Assembly (NCBI GenBank): GCA_944989445.1
Contig: CALYLW010000978.1
Coordinates: 62,001-126,000 of the forward strand
Origin: Ampullaceana balthica
Taxonomy: Eukaryota; Mollusca; Gastropoda; Lymnaeidae
Reading direction: 5' to 3'
DNA: 64,000 bases
The notes under the pieces are model-generated. The model was not told where the DNA came from. It ran no database searches and saw only the letters and a list, made by a program, of their open reading frames with translations. The position numbers were made by a program, and so were the translations under genes. Shown one piece after another: positions 36,866 to 47,366 of the stretch. Position 1 is the first letter of the stretch. Every line of letters starts with the position of its first letter.

Positions 36866-39266
36866 AATAAAAGCATATATACTTTTTTATGTTTGTATGT
36901 ATGTTTGTTCTTTATGGCTTACTACACCATGCATCTGATTGCCATGAAACTTTGGGACGTTGTTCAAAACGCTTCTGGGATGGTAACATGATTTTGAAAT
37001 AAAATATAATAAACGCTCATGGTGGGCGCAATGGCCCAAAATGTTTTTTCGTAAAAGATTAATATTTTTCCACATTTAAATGTACACGATCTTGACAAAT
37101 ATTAATACATATATATCAATTATGGTCCAGATTGAAATGAACAGATGTTTCAAACATTACATCCTTAACCTTAATTTAAGATATATAAAGATTATTTTAA
37201 TTACTAACTACCGGCATAATTTATACGATCAAAATGAAAATTTTGGAAGTAGTTGACTACGTAACGGGATTCTGGCATTTTTAAAAAGTTAAAACTCATA
37301 GGGAGCCAGGGGACTAAAATGTGATTTCTTACATGAGCTATATAACAATTCTTTAAACATTAGCTACATTTTAAATAGATGGATATTGATAGGGGTGGAC
37401 TAAGGGGGGTGGGGTGATTGGCTTAAAGACAAGGGATCACAATGATATAAGGCTAAATTGAGGGCTCCCAAACGTATTACATTGTATAATAAACTTAGAA
37501 CATAATAAATTGGTGGCCCATAATAAAATGGTATAGGGCATTTAAGTCAAAATATACATTCTTAAGGGGCTGGTCTACAATTTTATTTTACAATCGCTTA
37601 AATGTAATTCCCTATTTGATTTTATAAGATGTTGACATTAACAGGGTTTCAAGCTTTACATCTTGATCCCATTGGACCACAGGGCCCATAATGTCTGTTT
37701 TAGTATAAATGCTACATACATATTATATTATGCACCCTATCGCTATGAAAATTAGTGAAATTGTTGAATGCACTCATAGGGAGCCAGGGGACTAAAATGT
37801 GATTTCTTACATGAGCTATATAACAATTCTTTAAACATTAGCTACTTTTTAAATAGATGGATATTGATAGGGGTGGACTAAGGGGGGTGGGGTGATTGGC
37901 TTAAAGACAAGGGATCACAATGATATAAGACTAAATTAAGGGCTCCCAAACGTATTACATTGTATAATAAACTTAGAACATAATAAATTGGTGGCCCATA
38001 ATAAAATGGTATAGGGCATTTAAGTCATTTAAGTACGCGCCCGGGATGGAAATAGACTACTTTTTTTCAAAATTTAACACTCATGGGGCGGCGGGGGCCA
38101 ATAATGCGAATGTTTTCTTACATGAGCTATATAAAAATTAGTGTAAGCCTTAGCTATTGCGTACATTGATGGATCTTAATCAAACTTTGTAAGTAACAAC
38201 TTGGTAGTGGATATTGAAATGCTATAGGGCACTAATTTCCTAATGTCCATTTCTTCGGGGCTTGGGGCACAAAATGTCTGTTTTCATAAACGTTTACAAT
38301 TTTATTCCCCATCTAATTATTAAAGATTTTGAGAAATATAGATAACTATATCTATTACAAGATTGATTGAAATAAACAGGTGTTATTACTTTTTATCTTG
38401 CACTAAATGGGCCCTGGGGCCCTTAATGTCCATTTTTGCTAATATGAGCTATATAAAAAATTAGTGTATGCGCTAGCTACTGAATAAATGAATGGATCTC
38501 AACCAAATTTTGTATACAAAACCTTGGAGGCCCAAATTCAAATTACAAAACGCACTCAGCATATAATCTTTATTTCTTCGGGGCTGGGGGCCCCAAATGT
38601 CTTTTAAAAATATTTTAAAGATATTATTTTCCATTCTTTTTATAACGATTATTGTAATTAAAACTTAAAAGTCTATATATATATATTACTATGGCGCACT
38701 GAACTCCTAATGTCTCTTCTCTCGGGGATGGGGGCCCGAAATTACTTTTTTTACTAAACGTTTTATATTTTATTTACCATTCAATTTTTTTAAGATCTTC
38801 AGAAATATAAATAAATGTATGAATTGTGAAATTGATTGAAATGAAATTAGGTTTAAAGAATAATCTTTTACATTGAATGGGCCCGGGGACCCTAGATATC
38901 ATTTTTTTGCTAGAGTGAGATATATAAAAGTTAGTTTATGCGTTAGCTACGGAGTAAAGGGATGGATTTTAACCAAAAATTTGTATACAAATACTTGGTA
39001 TCCCAAATAAAAATACCAAAGGGCACTGAACTTTTACTGTTTATTTCCTCGGGGGCACCTAACGTCTTTTTTTCATATATTTTAAGATGTTATTTCAAGT
39101 TCTATTGTTAACGATCTTAAGAAATATATCCTAGATGAACTTGAAATAAAATGAACAGCATTTTAAAATATACATAATACACCGAATGGGACGGGGCCCC
39201 AAATGTCTTTTTTGGATTTCTTTAAGATATTATTTACCATTCAGTTCTTAACGATCTTGAGAAACT
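36866..39266 (+). mobile_element. Helitron D, left part (continues at 47367)
   Basis: This is a plus-oriented copy of the family of element C. The 5' part has tgtatgtatgtttgttcttt followed by a diverged ccatgcatctgattgccatg block. Then come array units of about 300 bp with GGGCCC-rich blocks. The exact 5' end is uncertain. A 256-bp segment is duplicated at 37294-37549 and 37772-38027. It is interrupted at 39266/39267 by Helitron E and resumes at 47367. Confidence 0.7.
37294..38027. repeat. Near-identical 256-bp direct repeat, 478 bp apart
   Basis: The copies 37294-37549 and 37772-38027 both begin actcatagggagccagggg and both end gggcatttaagtca. They differ at only a few positions, far less than other array units. 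Confidence 0.9.
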
Positions 39267-41689
39267 ATCTAATATATAAAGATGAAAGTTTGTGTGTTTG
39301 TTTGTTTGTGTGTTTGTTTGTTACCAATGGAAATCCACACCGTTGGACCCAGGATGCTGAAATTTTGCATGGGGCTCTCATTCGACCCTAGACAGGTCGT
39401 AGGCTATGTTTCAACCCCAGGTGACCACCCCTAGGGTAAGGGGGCCCATAATCAGAAAATGTAGAGCCAAATAAAGACAAAATAAATTCTCATTTCGATA
39501 TTGAACAGCTTCATGCGGGCATTCAAAACGAGTTCATTTTGGTGCGTTATTTTTTACAATACTTTATTTTTAGCTGTGCGCTTTCAAAAATCTTTTATTG
39601 TCAAATTACGGTGCGCACCTTTTCGTGTACGCATCTAAAAGTGAGCAGTGTAATTTTATTATAATAACATTCATATTTGTTTTGGCCTTGCGGTACAAAA
39701 CAGTGGCCTTTTATACAAATACTTTCTTGATATTATAGATCTGTTAACACTATTTCATTACATTTGTCACACGATGTATGGTATTTATTTTTAAATTAAG
39801 AGTTTTATTATGTTGTTTCTAATGACTCAAATTTTAATTTAAACAAATACTAATTATGTGAGGGTATTTTATGTGGAAAGAAATTGCCCAAGTCAAAAAA
39901 GCTTAATCGTAATTTAGAGGAACTATACGTTTGTTTTTCTTAAAATTTGTTGCGTGTTCTATATTAATTTTTCTTGCTTATTTTACTTGCTCAATCCCTT
40001 AAATTTAATTATTAAAGTTAATCATCAATGAATATTACATGCATATAAAAGCCTACGACCAATGCTGTGTTTTTTTTATTACATAAGCTCTATAAATTTA
40101 CAATTTAAACCTTTCTACCGGACTTATAAACATAAGCATATTAAACTCAATACAAGTGAACCTATAAGCAATTAATTAAGTTGGGCGGCGAATTGAATAT
40201 GCCATGGTCATTACGCTGTTGCGGAATAACAAAAGCCATTTTAAAAATAGATGTTTAGTCAAACATAGCATCTTTTTTTCCTATTTCGTAAATAATTTAT
40301 TTATTTTTCAGAAACTAAATCTGGTGTTTGAAATATAATTTACAAACTATGATGTCCCATTGGGAAACATGGTCCAAAACATACTTGAATTCATTTTTTA
40401 AAATTATACCTATTACATAAAAGCCGTAAATTTAAATCGTATAAACATAGAGACAAATATATAAAAAGCATTATATATCATTTCCATATTAAAACACTAA
40501 TAAATAAAGACTATAAACAAGTATAAAATTTATTTTTGGAGCAGTACTGCATTACAAGACTTCATTTTAAGCGACCGCCTTTAAATTAACTTTAATTGAC
40601 TAAAAATTGACTATAATTTTTTCACTTTTGTCCCTTTCTACAAAACGGTCCCATTTAGCGATGGATTCCAAAATCTTATATGTTGCTGTTTCACCAAGGG
40701 ATTCAATTCTTTTTTGATTCCCGTTTTCAGATAAGACATTATATTTTGTAAAAAAAAATTCCTGTTTTTGTTTCTGGAAATTAGATAAAGGGCGATTTTT
40801 ACTCATTACTTTTAGTTCAGAGTTCAGTCGTGCTTAATTGTTTTTAGTATGATTCGTAAATTTTACAGACTTTTAGTCAAATGGGAAGTTGGACCATTAG
40901 TGAGAGGGGGCTTAGGCTTTTATTAGTATAGAAAAGGGGAGGGCACTAAATGAAGTTAATCAAGAGAAATACAAAAAAATAAGAAGAAAGTAAATCGTTG
41001 CATACACATACATACTTAACAAATAACTATTTGAATATTTTCAACAACATAATAAAACTTGCTCATTACTATAAACTTACTTATTAAAGTTAAGAATCAA
41101 TGATCTTGACATGCATATAAAGGCCTAGGACCTATGTTGTCATTTCATGTTTACATAATTTTATGTTTACATAAGCTAAACAAATTAACTATTTAAACTT
41201 TAGCTAACGAACTTATTAAGAAAGTCATTAAACTTAACACAAGTGAACCTAAAGATCACTAATTCCGTGTAGTTAGAAGCATAAAACTCTGGGTGGTTAT
41301 TAAGTACACTTCCGTGGTGGTAACGAGCAAAAAAAATATTTAAATATCAATTTTCATATAGCCCATATAATGAAAAAAAACGTCTTTGTGCCCCCGGCCC
41401 CCATGACTGAATTGCAACTTTTTTACGCAAATGATCGTCGTGAGAGGCTACTCAACAACTTCCCAAAGTTTCATGCTTCTACCTACACGCGAAGTTGAAG
41501 AATTCAATTAGTGATGAGTCAGTTTTTTATATAAGAAAAAAACTACATAGCCTATGACCTGTCCCGGGTCAAATGACGGTCCCATGCAAAATTTCAGCAC
41601 CTAGGTCCAACGGTGTGGCATTCTATGAGTAACAAAACAAACAAAAGAAACAAACAAACAAACTTTCATCTTTATATATTAGATGGGGT

Positions 41690-41956
41690 TTTTCCGCTTT
41701 GGGAATGTCAATGTTTGACTGTTGCACAGTGCGCACTATTTTGACACATGCTTGGTGTGACGTAGTTTGGTGTGGGATGACGTCAATAGAGAGATATGCT
41801 AGAGGGACGATTTTGTAGCGGAGAGCACGCACAGTGTTGTTATTATTTTGCCTTGAAGGATTTCTTTGTTCAATTAAAATATTGATTCTTCTGATGGTGT
41901 TTTTACTTATTGAGTTGAAGCCTTGTGAGTCATAAAAATCATTAGAACTTGACATT
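41690..41956 (-). CDS. Unidentified antisense ORF inside Helitron E
   Basis: About 90 codons are open from MSSSNDFYDSQGFNSISKNT through SIDVIPHQTTSHQACVKIV to IDIPKAEKPHLI, then read into the inverted 5' end of the Helitron. The composition looks protein-like, but I recognise no domain and see no splice sites that extend it. It may be captured host sequence or chance. Another such minus-strand frame, 40600-40806 (MSKNRPLSNFQKQKQEFF), is equally unassigned. Confidence 0.25.
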
Positions 41957-42521
41957 CTTAAGAAGAACAAATGAAATTAATCTCTTTAGAATGTGTTTTT
42001 TAAGATTTTACAATAACTAACCCTACCTAACCAAACTTGAAGTAGTAAACAAGTTTATATATTAGCTTATCTAATACCTTTCAGCCATTTAGTGGTGCTA
42101 ATAGAATAAATTAAATTCATCTGTTCATTGATGTTAAGAAGGATGAATTAAATACATATATTTATTGATCTTGTGAAGGTTAAATTAAATAAATCTCTTC
42201 TGAATATTTTTTTTTGGATCTTATAATCAATACAAAATATCACTAAACAAATTATATATCCAAAACTTAAATTAACACTTCACCTGTTTTACAAATGTCT
42301 AAACACAATTGATGTGTCCGAATTAAACAAATAGTCATGGGGTAGCAAAATTTAAACTAATTTAATAATTTACTTATAAGTTACTTATTTATCTAAGTTA
42401 CTTATAAGTTTATTGATGCTAAAAGGGGGGGGGGAAACCTTCAGTATGGTATTTAAGAAGAAAGTTTAACAAAGGGAAATACTTAAAAGCAGTTGTACAA
42501 TAAAACAATATATAAGCTATT

Positions 42522-45500
42522 ATGTTCCAATCTTTCTTCAGAGAAATCATGCCCCCAAAAAGAAAAACTCAATTAGGTCGTGTTTCTAAAACGGCAAAGA
42601 AGCAAGCCTTACATAGAGAAAATGAAATGAATGAACAAACACAGGCAAGACTTGATGATAAGAGAGAAAGAGTTTCAATCAGAAGAGCTAATGAAACCAG
42701 TGAACAAACACAGGCAAGACTTGATGATGAGAGAGAAAGAGTTTCAATCAGAAGAGCTAATGAAACCAGTGAACAAACACAGGCAAGACTTGATGATGAG
42801 AGAGAAAGAGTTTCAATCAGAAGAGCTAATGAAACCAGTGAACAAACACAGGCAAGACTTGATGATGAGAGAGAAAGAGTTTCAATCAGAAGAGCTAATG
42901 AAACCAATAAACAAACACAGGCAAGACTTGATGAAAAAAGAGTCAGATCTTCAATGAGAAGAGCAAATGAAACAAATAAACAAACCCAAATAAGACTTGC
43001 AGACCAGAGAAATGGAAATTTAAACAGAAGAAGAAATGAAATGCAGCAAGACCTAAAAGGTGCTGCTCATCAATATGACCCAGATATTCCATACCATCAA
43101 CATGAAAAGGTCAACATTGGTGAGATGAACTTGATCTGCAAGCATTGCAGTGCATTTAAATGGAAAGATGAGCACCCTGGAATGTGCTGTTCAAATGGCA
43201 AAGTTAAACTAGAGACTCTGCAACATCCACCTGAGCCACTTGATCATTTGCTTCAAGGTGTATCTCAAACGTCTAAACGCTTCCTAGCCAACATCAGAAA
43301 ATACAACTCATGCTTTCAAATGACATCTTTTGGTGCCAGCAAAGAAATTCGTGAACAAGGATTCATGCCAACATTTAAAGTTCAAGGCCAAATTTATCAC
43401 AGGGCTGGATCTCTGCTGCCAGCTGAAGGCGAACCTCAGTTTCTGCAGATCTATTTCATGGGAGACCAAGCTAGAGAAGTCCAACAAAGATGTGCAAACT
43501 TTCCAGACTTGCAACAAAATGTTGTTTTGGAGTTGCAAGAACTCCTACATGCAAACAATGCCTACCTTCAAATTTTCAAGACAGCTCTAGAAAGAATGCC
43601 AACTGATGAATACAAAGTTGTGATACGAGCTGACAAAGCACCAAGACATGAACACCAAAGGCGGTTCAATGTACCAACATTTGATGAAGTGGCCATTGTC
43701 ATGGTAGGAAATGAATTTGACAGACGTGACATTGTCCTTCAAAAGCGAAACAACCTTCTCCAAAGAGTTGCAGAAACTCATCGCTCTTATGATGCTCTGC
43801 AATACCCCCTAATGTTTTGGCAAGGTGAAGATGGGTACTCCTTTGGCATTCCTCAGACAAACCCAGACACGGGAAACAATGTTTTGGGTAAAAAGGTTAC
43901 AGCAATGGACTTTAATGCATATCGAATCATGATTCGCAGTGGTGAAGATAACCATCTCTTGAAATTTAGACAGCTGTTCCATCAATTCATCGTAGATATG
44001 TACGCGAAAATTGAAAGTGAACGCTTGCTCTACATCCGTCTAAATCAAAAGAAGCTGAGAGTTGAAGACTACATTCACCTCAGAGATGCCATTGCAAATG
44101 ATGCCAATCCAAATGATCTGGGGAAAATGGTTATCTTGCCAGCAACATTTACAGGAAGTCCAAGACACATGCATGAGTACACTCAAGATGCTATGACTTA
44201 TGTCAGAAATCATGGAAGGCCAGATTTGTTTATCACCTTTACATGCAATCCACTATGGCAAGAAATTCAGGCTCATCTTTTACCTGGCCAATCAGCAGTG
44301 GATCGACATGATTTGGTTGCTAGAGTCTTCAAACGAAAACTATCAAAATTAATGGGAGTCATTACAAAAAGTCATGTCTATGGTAAAACGAGATGCTGGA
44401 TGTACTCAATTGAATGGCAGAAGAGAGGCTTACCCCATCCACACATCCTAATCTGGCTGATGAAAAAATTACGACCTAATCAACTTGACAATGTAATCTC
44501 AGCAGAAATACCAAACTCTACACAAGATAATTTTTTGTTTAAAATTGTTGTGAAAAATATGCTGCATGGACCCTGTGGAAACTTGAACAGAAACTCTGCT
44601 TGCATGGTTGATGGGAAATGCTCAAAAAAATATCCAAGGAATTTGATACAAGAAACTAAAACTGGTGAAGATGGCTATCCTGTGTACAGACGCCGTAAAC
44701 CAGGAGATTGTGGTTTTACTGCAAAAATCAAAATGAAGGTTGGTTCAACATATCAAGAAATAGAAATGGACAACAGATGGTTGGTTCCCTACACTCCAAT
44801 TTTGACAAAAATGTTTCAAGCTCACATAAATGTCGAATCTTGCCAATCTGTCAAGGCCATCAAATACATCTGCAAGTACGTCAATAAAGGAAGTGACCAG
44901 GCCGTTTTTGGTCTTGAAGGAAACCAAGAGAATCCAGATGAGGTGCAAAAATTTCTAATGGGTCGTTACATCAGCAGTAATGAAGCAGTCTGGAGAATTT
45001 TGAATTTCCAAATTCATGAACGGTATCCAACAGTTGTTTACTTGAGTGTTCATCTTGAAAATGGGCAAAGAGTATACTTCAACCAAGAAAATATATATCA
45101 TCAAATTCTGGAGCCACCAAGAACAACTTTGACAGCTTTTTGTCAACTGTGCCAACAAGATGACTTTGCAAAAACCATTCTCTATTGTGTGGTTCCAAGG
45201 TACTATACTTGGAATGCTTCTCAAAAATTATTTAAACGCCGAAAACAAGGAGCAGATGTTGAATATCATCCAGGGATAAAATCTTCAGATGCATTGGGAC
45301 GTGTGTACACCGTTCACCCATCTAATGCAGAATGCTTCTTTTTGAGGATGCTACTTCATGTTGTTAGAGGACCAACATCCTACACTGACTTAAAAACTGT
45401 TGATGGTCATGTGTGTGCTACATTTAGGGAAGCTTGCCAAATGCAAGGGCTACTAGAAAACGATCACCATTGGGTCTTGACCATGGAGGAGGCATGTACA

Positions 45501-47222
45501 TCTCAATCACCTACCCGTTTGAGACATCTGTTTTCAATTTTGCTGACAACATGCTCTGTTTCTAATCCACTTGCTCTCTGGGATACATTTAAAACAGATT
45601 TGAGTGAGGACATTATGTTGCAAACTAAGAGAGAGAATCAAACACTGCTAATTGAGTTCTCTAATGAGATTTACAAAAGGTGTCTTATGTTGTTGGAGGA
45701 TTTGTGTGTATCAATGTCAGGAAGGAACCTTGACCAGTTTGGGTTACCAACGCCTCAAAGAAATGAAAACAATCTTCAGAATAGTGAAATTCTACGAGAA
45801 CAAAATTATAACACAAATGAATTGATGGCCTATGTCTCAGAAAATCAACCACGTTTAGTTGAGGATCAAAGAGCTGCCTACATTCACATCTTAGAACTGG
45901 TTACCTCAAAAAAAGGTGGAATCATATTCCTTGATGCTCCAGGAGGTACAGGTAAAACATTTGTGATCAATTTGCTCTTGGCTACAATCAGACGAGACAA
46001 AGGTATTGCTATAGCCGTTGCTTCTTCTGGCATAGCATCAACATTGCTTGCAGGGGGTAGAACAGCTCATTCTGCCTTCAAGTTACATTTGAACATGAAC
46101 CATTCTGAGAATGTAACCTGCAACATATCAAAAGGATCAGGAAAGGCCAAGGTACTAGAACAGTGTTCTCTCATTGTCTGGGATGAGTGTACAATGTCAC
46201 ACAAGCGAGCTCTTGAAGCCTTGAACAACTCTCTTCAGGATTTAAAAGGAAACACAAAACTAATGGGAGGAACAGTTGTGGTATTAGCTGGAGATTTTCG
46301 ACAAACTTTGCCTGTCATTCCAAGGTCAACACCAAGCAATGAGTTGAATGCCTTCCTCAAAGCTTCAACTCTGTGGAAACAGGTCAAGAAAATGACTCTG
46401 ACCACCAACATGAGAGTCCATTTACATGGAGATAATGCAGCAGGCTACTTCTCACATCAATTGCTTCAACTTGGCGATGGAAAGTGGCAGGTAGACCCAG
46501 CATCAGGAACAGTTTATTTCCCATCAAATTTTTGCACTGTAGCAAAGTCACTTGAAGAGTTGAAACTTGCCGTTTTTCCAAACATCCAAGACCAGTTTAA
46601 AAATCCTGAGTGGTTGTGCGAAAGGGCCATTCTTGCTCCAAAGAATTCAAGTGTCAACAGCATCAATTCTCAAATTCACAATTTTCTACCAGGCATTTCA
46701 AAAAACTACAAATCTATTGATACGGTTACAGATCCGGCCCAAGCTGTTTACTATCCAACAGAATTTTTGAATTCATTAGATCCTCCTGGCATGCCATCAC
46801 ATAACTTGGAACTTAAAATCGGAGCTCCTATCATACTTCTGAGAAATTTGGATCCCCCTAAACTATGCAATGGAACACGATTGAGCATCAAGCATCTCTT
46901 ACCTCATGTAATAGAAGCCACAATTTTGACAGGCTGCGCCAAAGGAGAAGATGTCTTCATCCCAAGAATTCCAATAATACCAACAGATATGCCTTTTGAT
47001 TTCAAGCGCCTCCAGTTTCCAATCAGGCTTGCATTTGCCATGTCTATCAACAAGGCACAGGGACAGTCTTTAAAAGTGGCAGGCATTGTACTTGAGGAAG
47101 CATGCTTTGCCCACGGACAGCTATATGTGGCATGTTCTAGAGTTGGGTCACATACAAATCTTTTCATTTTTGCACCAGACGGAAAAACCAAAAATATAGT
47201 CTATCGACAAGCCTTAATATAA
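42522..47222 (+). CDS. Helitron Rep/helicase transposase, intact
   Basis: A 1,566-residue uninterrupted frame. Translation may start at residue 1 or at the MPPKRK methionine at residue 10 (42549), the common Helitron beginning. Residues ~35-165 are six 23-residue repeats (NETSEQTQARLDDERERVSI). A Cys-rich CKHC..CC motif is near 205-225. The Rep domain shows FITFTCNPLW near 567, the HUH-type GLPHPHILIWL near 638 (proline at the U position) and the twin-tyrosine KYICKYVNKG near 780. The Pif1-type helicase has Walker A APGGTGKT near 1141, Walker B IVWDEC, LAGDFRQTLPVI, LTTNMR, SINKAQGQSL near 1507 and YVACSRVGS. In Helitrons, Rep nicks and joins DNA through the tyrosines and the helicase unwinds it for rolling-circle transposition. 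The length is normal and no stop is present, so activity is plausible. Confidence 0.95.
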   Translation: MFQSFFREIMPPKRKTQLGRVSKTAKKQALHRENEMNEQTQARLDDKRERVSIRRANETSEQTQARLDDERERVSIRRANETSEQTQARLDDERERVSIRRANETSEQTQARLDDERERVSIRRANETNKQTQARLDEKRVRSSMRRANETNKQTQIRLADQRNGNLNRRRNEMQQDLKGAAHQYDPDIPYHQHEKVNIGEMNLICKHCSAFKWKDEHPGMCCSNGKVKLETLQHPPEPLDHLLQGVSQTSKRFLANIRKYNSCFQMTSFGASKEIREQGFMPTFKVQGQIYHRAGSLLPAEGEPQFLQIYFMGDQAREVQQRCANFPDLQQNVVLELQELLHANNAYLQIFKTALERMPTDEYKVVIRADKAPRHEHQRRFNVPTFDEVAIVMVGNEFDRRDIVLQKRNNLLQRVAETHRSYDALQYPLMFWQGEDGYSFGIPQTNPDTGNNVLGKKVTAMDFNAYRIMIRSGEDNHLLKFRQLFHQFIVDMYAKIESERLLYIRLNQKKLRVEDYIHLRDAIANDANPNDLGKMVILPATFTGSPRHMHEYTQDAMTYVRNHGRPDLFITFTCNPLWQEIQAHLLPGQSAVDRHDLVARVFKRKLSKLMGVITKSHVYGKTRCWMYSIEWQKRGLPHPHILIWLMKKLRPNQLDNVISAEIPNSTQDNFLFKIVVKNMLHGPCGNLNRNSACMVDGKCSKKYPRNLIQETKTGEDGYPVYRRRKPGDCGFTAKIKMKVGSTYQEIEMDNRWLVPYTPILTKMFQAHINVESCQSVKAIKYICKYVNKGSDQAVFGLEGNQENPDEVQKFLMGRYISSNEAVWRILNFQIHERYPTVVYLSVHLENGQRVYFNQENIYHQILEPPRTTLTAFCQLCQQDDFAKTILYCVVPRYYTWNASQKLFKRRKQGADVEYHPGIKSSDALGRVYTVHPSNAECFFLRMLLHVVRGPTSYTDLKTVDGHVCATFREACQMQGLLENDHHWVLTMEEACTSQSPTRLRHLFSILLTTCSVSNPLALWDTFKTDLSEDIMLQTKRENQTLLIEFSNEIYKRCLMLLEDLCVSMSGRNLDQFGLPTPQRNENNLQNSEILREQNYNTNELMAYVSENQPRLVEDQRAAYIHILELVTSKKGGIIFLDAPGGTGKTFVINLLLATIRRDKGIAIAVASSGIASTLLAGGRTAHSAFKLHLNMNHSENVTCNISKGSGKAKVLEQCSLIVWDECTMSHKRALEALNNSLQDLKGNTKLMGGTVVVLAGDFRQTLPVIPRSTPSNELNAFLKASTLWKQVKKMTLTTNMRVHLHGDNAAGYFSHQLLQLGDGKWQVDPASGTVYFPSNFCTVAKSLEELKLAVFPNIQDQFKNPEWLCERAILAPKNSSVNSINSQIHNFLPGISKNYKSIDTVTDPAQAVYYPTEFLNSLDPPGMPSHNLELKIGAPIILLRNLDPPKLCNGTRLSIKHLLPHVIEATILTGCAKGEDVFIPRIPIIPTDMPFDFKRLQFPIRLAFAMSINKAQGQSLKVAGIVLEEACFAHGQLYVACSRVGSHTNLFIFAPDGKTKNIVYRQALI
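42628..43035 (+). repeat. 69-bp coding repeat in the Helitron ORF
   Basis: Six in-frame units of 69 bp encode NETxEQTQARLDDxRERVSI-type blocks. Units 2-4 are nearly identical and the outer ones diverged. Confidence 0.95.
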
Positions 47223-47366
47223 GCAATATATAAATTACATGTACTTATTTTTAATTACATTTCAATTTATTTTTTAAATTGTTTTTCAATGAATGAATTG
47301 AAATAATTTTTTTTAAAAATCTGTTGACTATTATTTTAATCGTGCGACGCCGGGTAACCCGGCTAG

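Larger units (their letters stand above)
39267..47366 (+). mobile_element. Autonomous Helitron E (8.1 kb)
   Basis: The 5' end TCTAATATATAAAGATG follows a host A at 39266. The 3' end is the hairpin gccgggt-aa-acccggc overlapping CTAG at 47363-47366, followed by a host T. The flanks rejoin to gaaactatccatgat, which is what sister array C contains on its minus strand near 14880, so the pre-insertion site is present in the window. The element encodes one uninterrupted Rep/helicase protein. Its 5' 3.2 kb is non-coding. It holds an inverted copy of its own 5' end (about 41545-41686) and a direct repeat of about 200 bp (about 39990-40180 and 41040-41270). Confidence 0.92.

Noticed and set aside
42569..42957. 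ORFs of ~110 codons opposite and overlapping the Helitron N-terminus
   Set aside because: Shadows of the 69-bp repeat in other frames.
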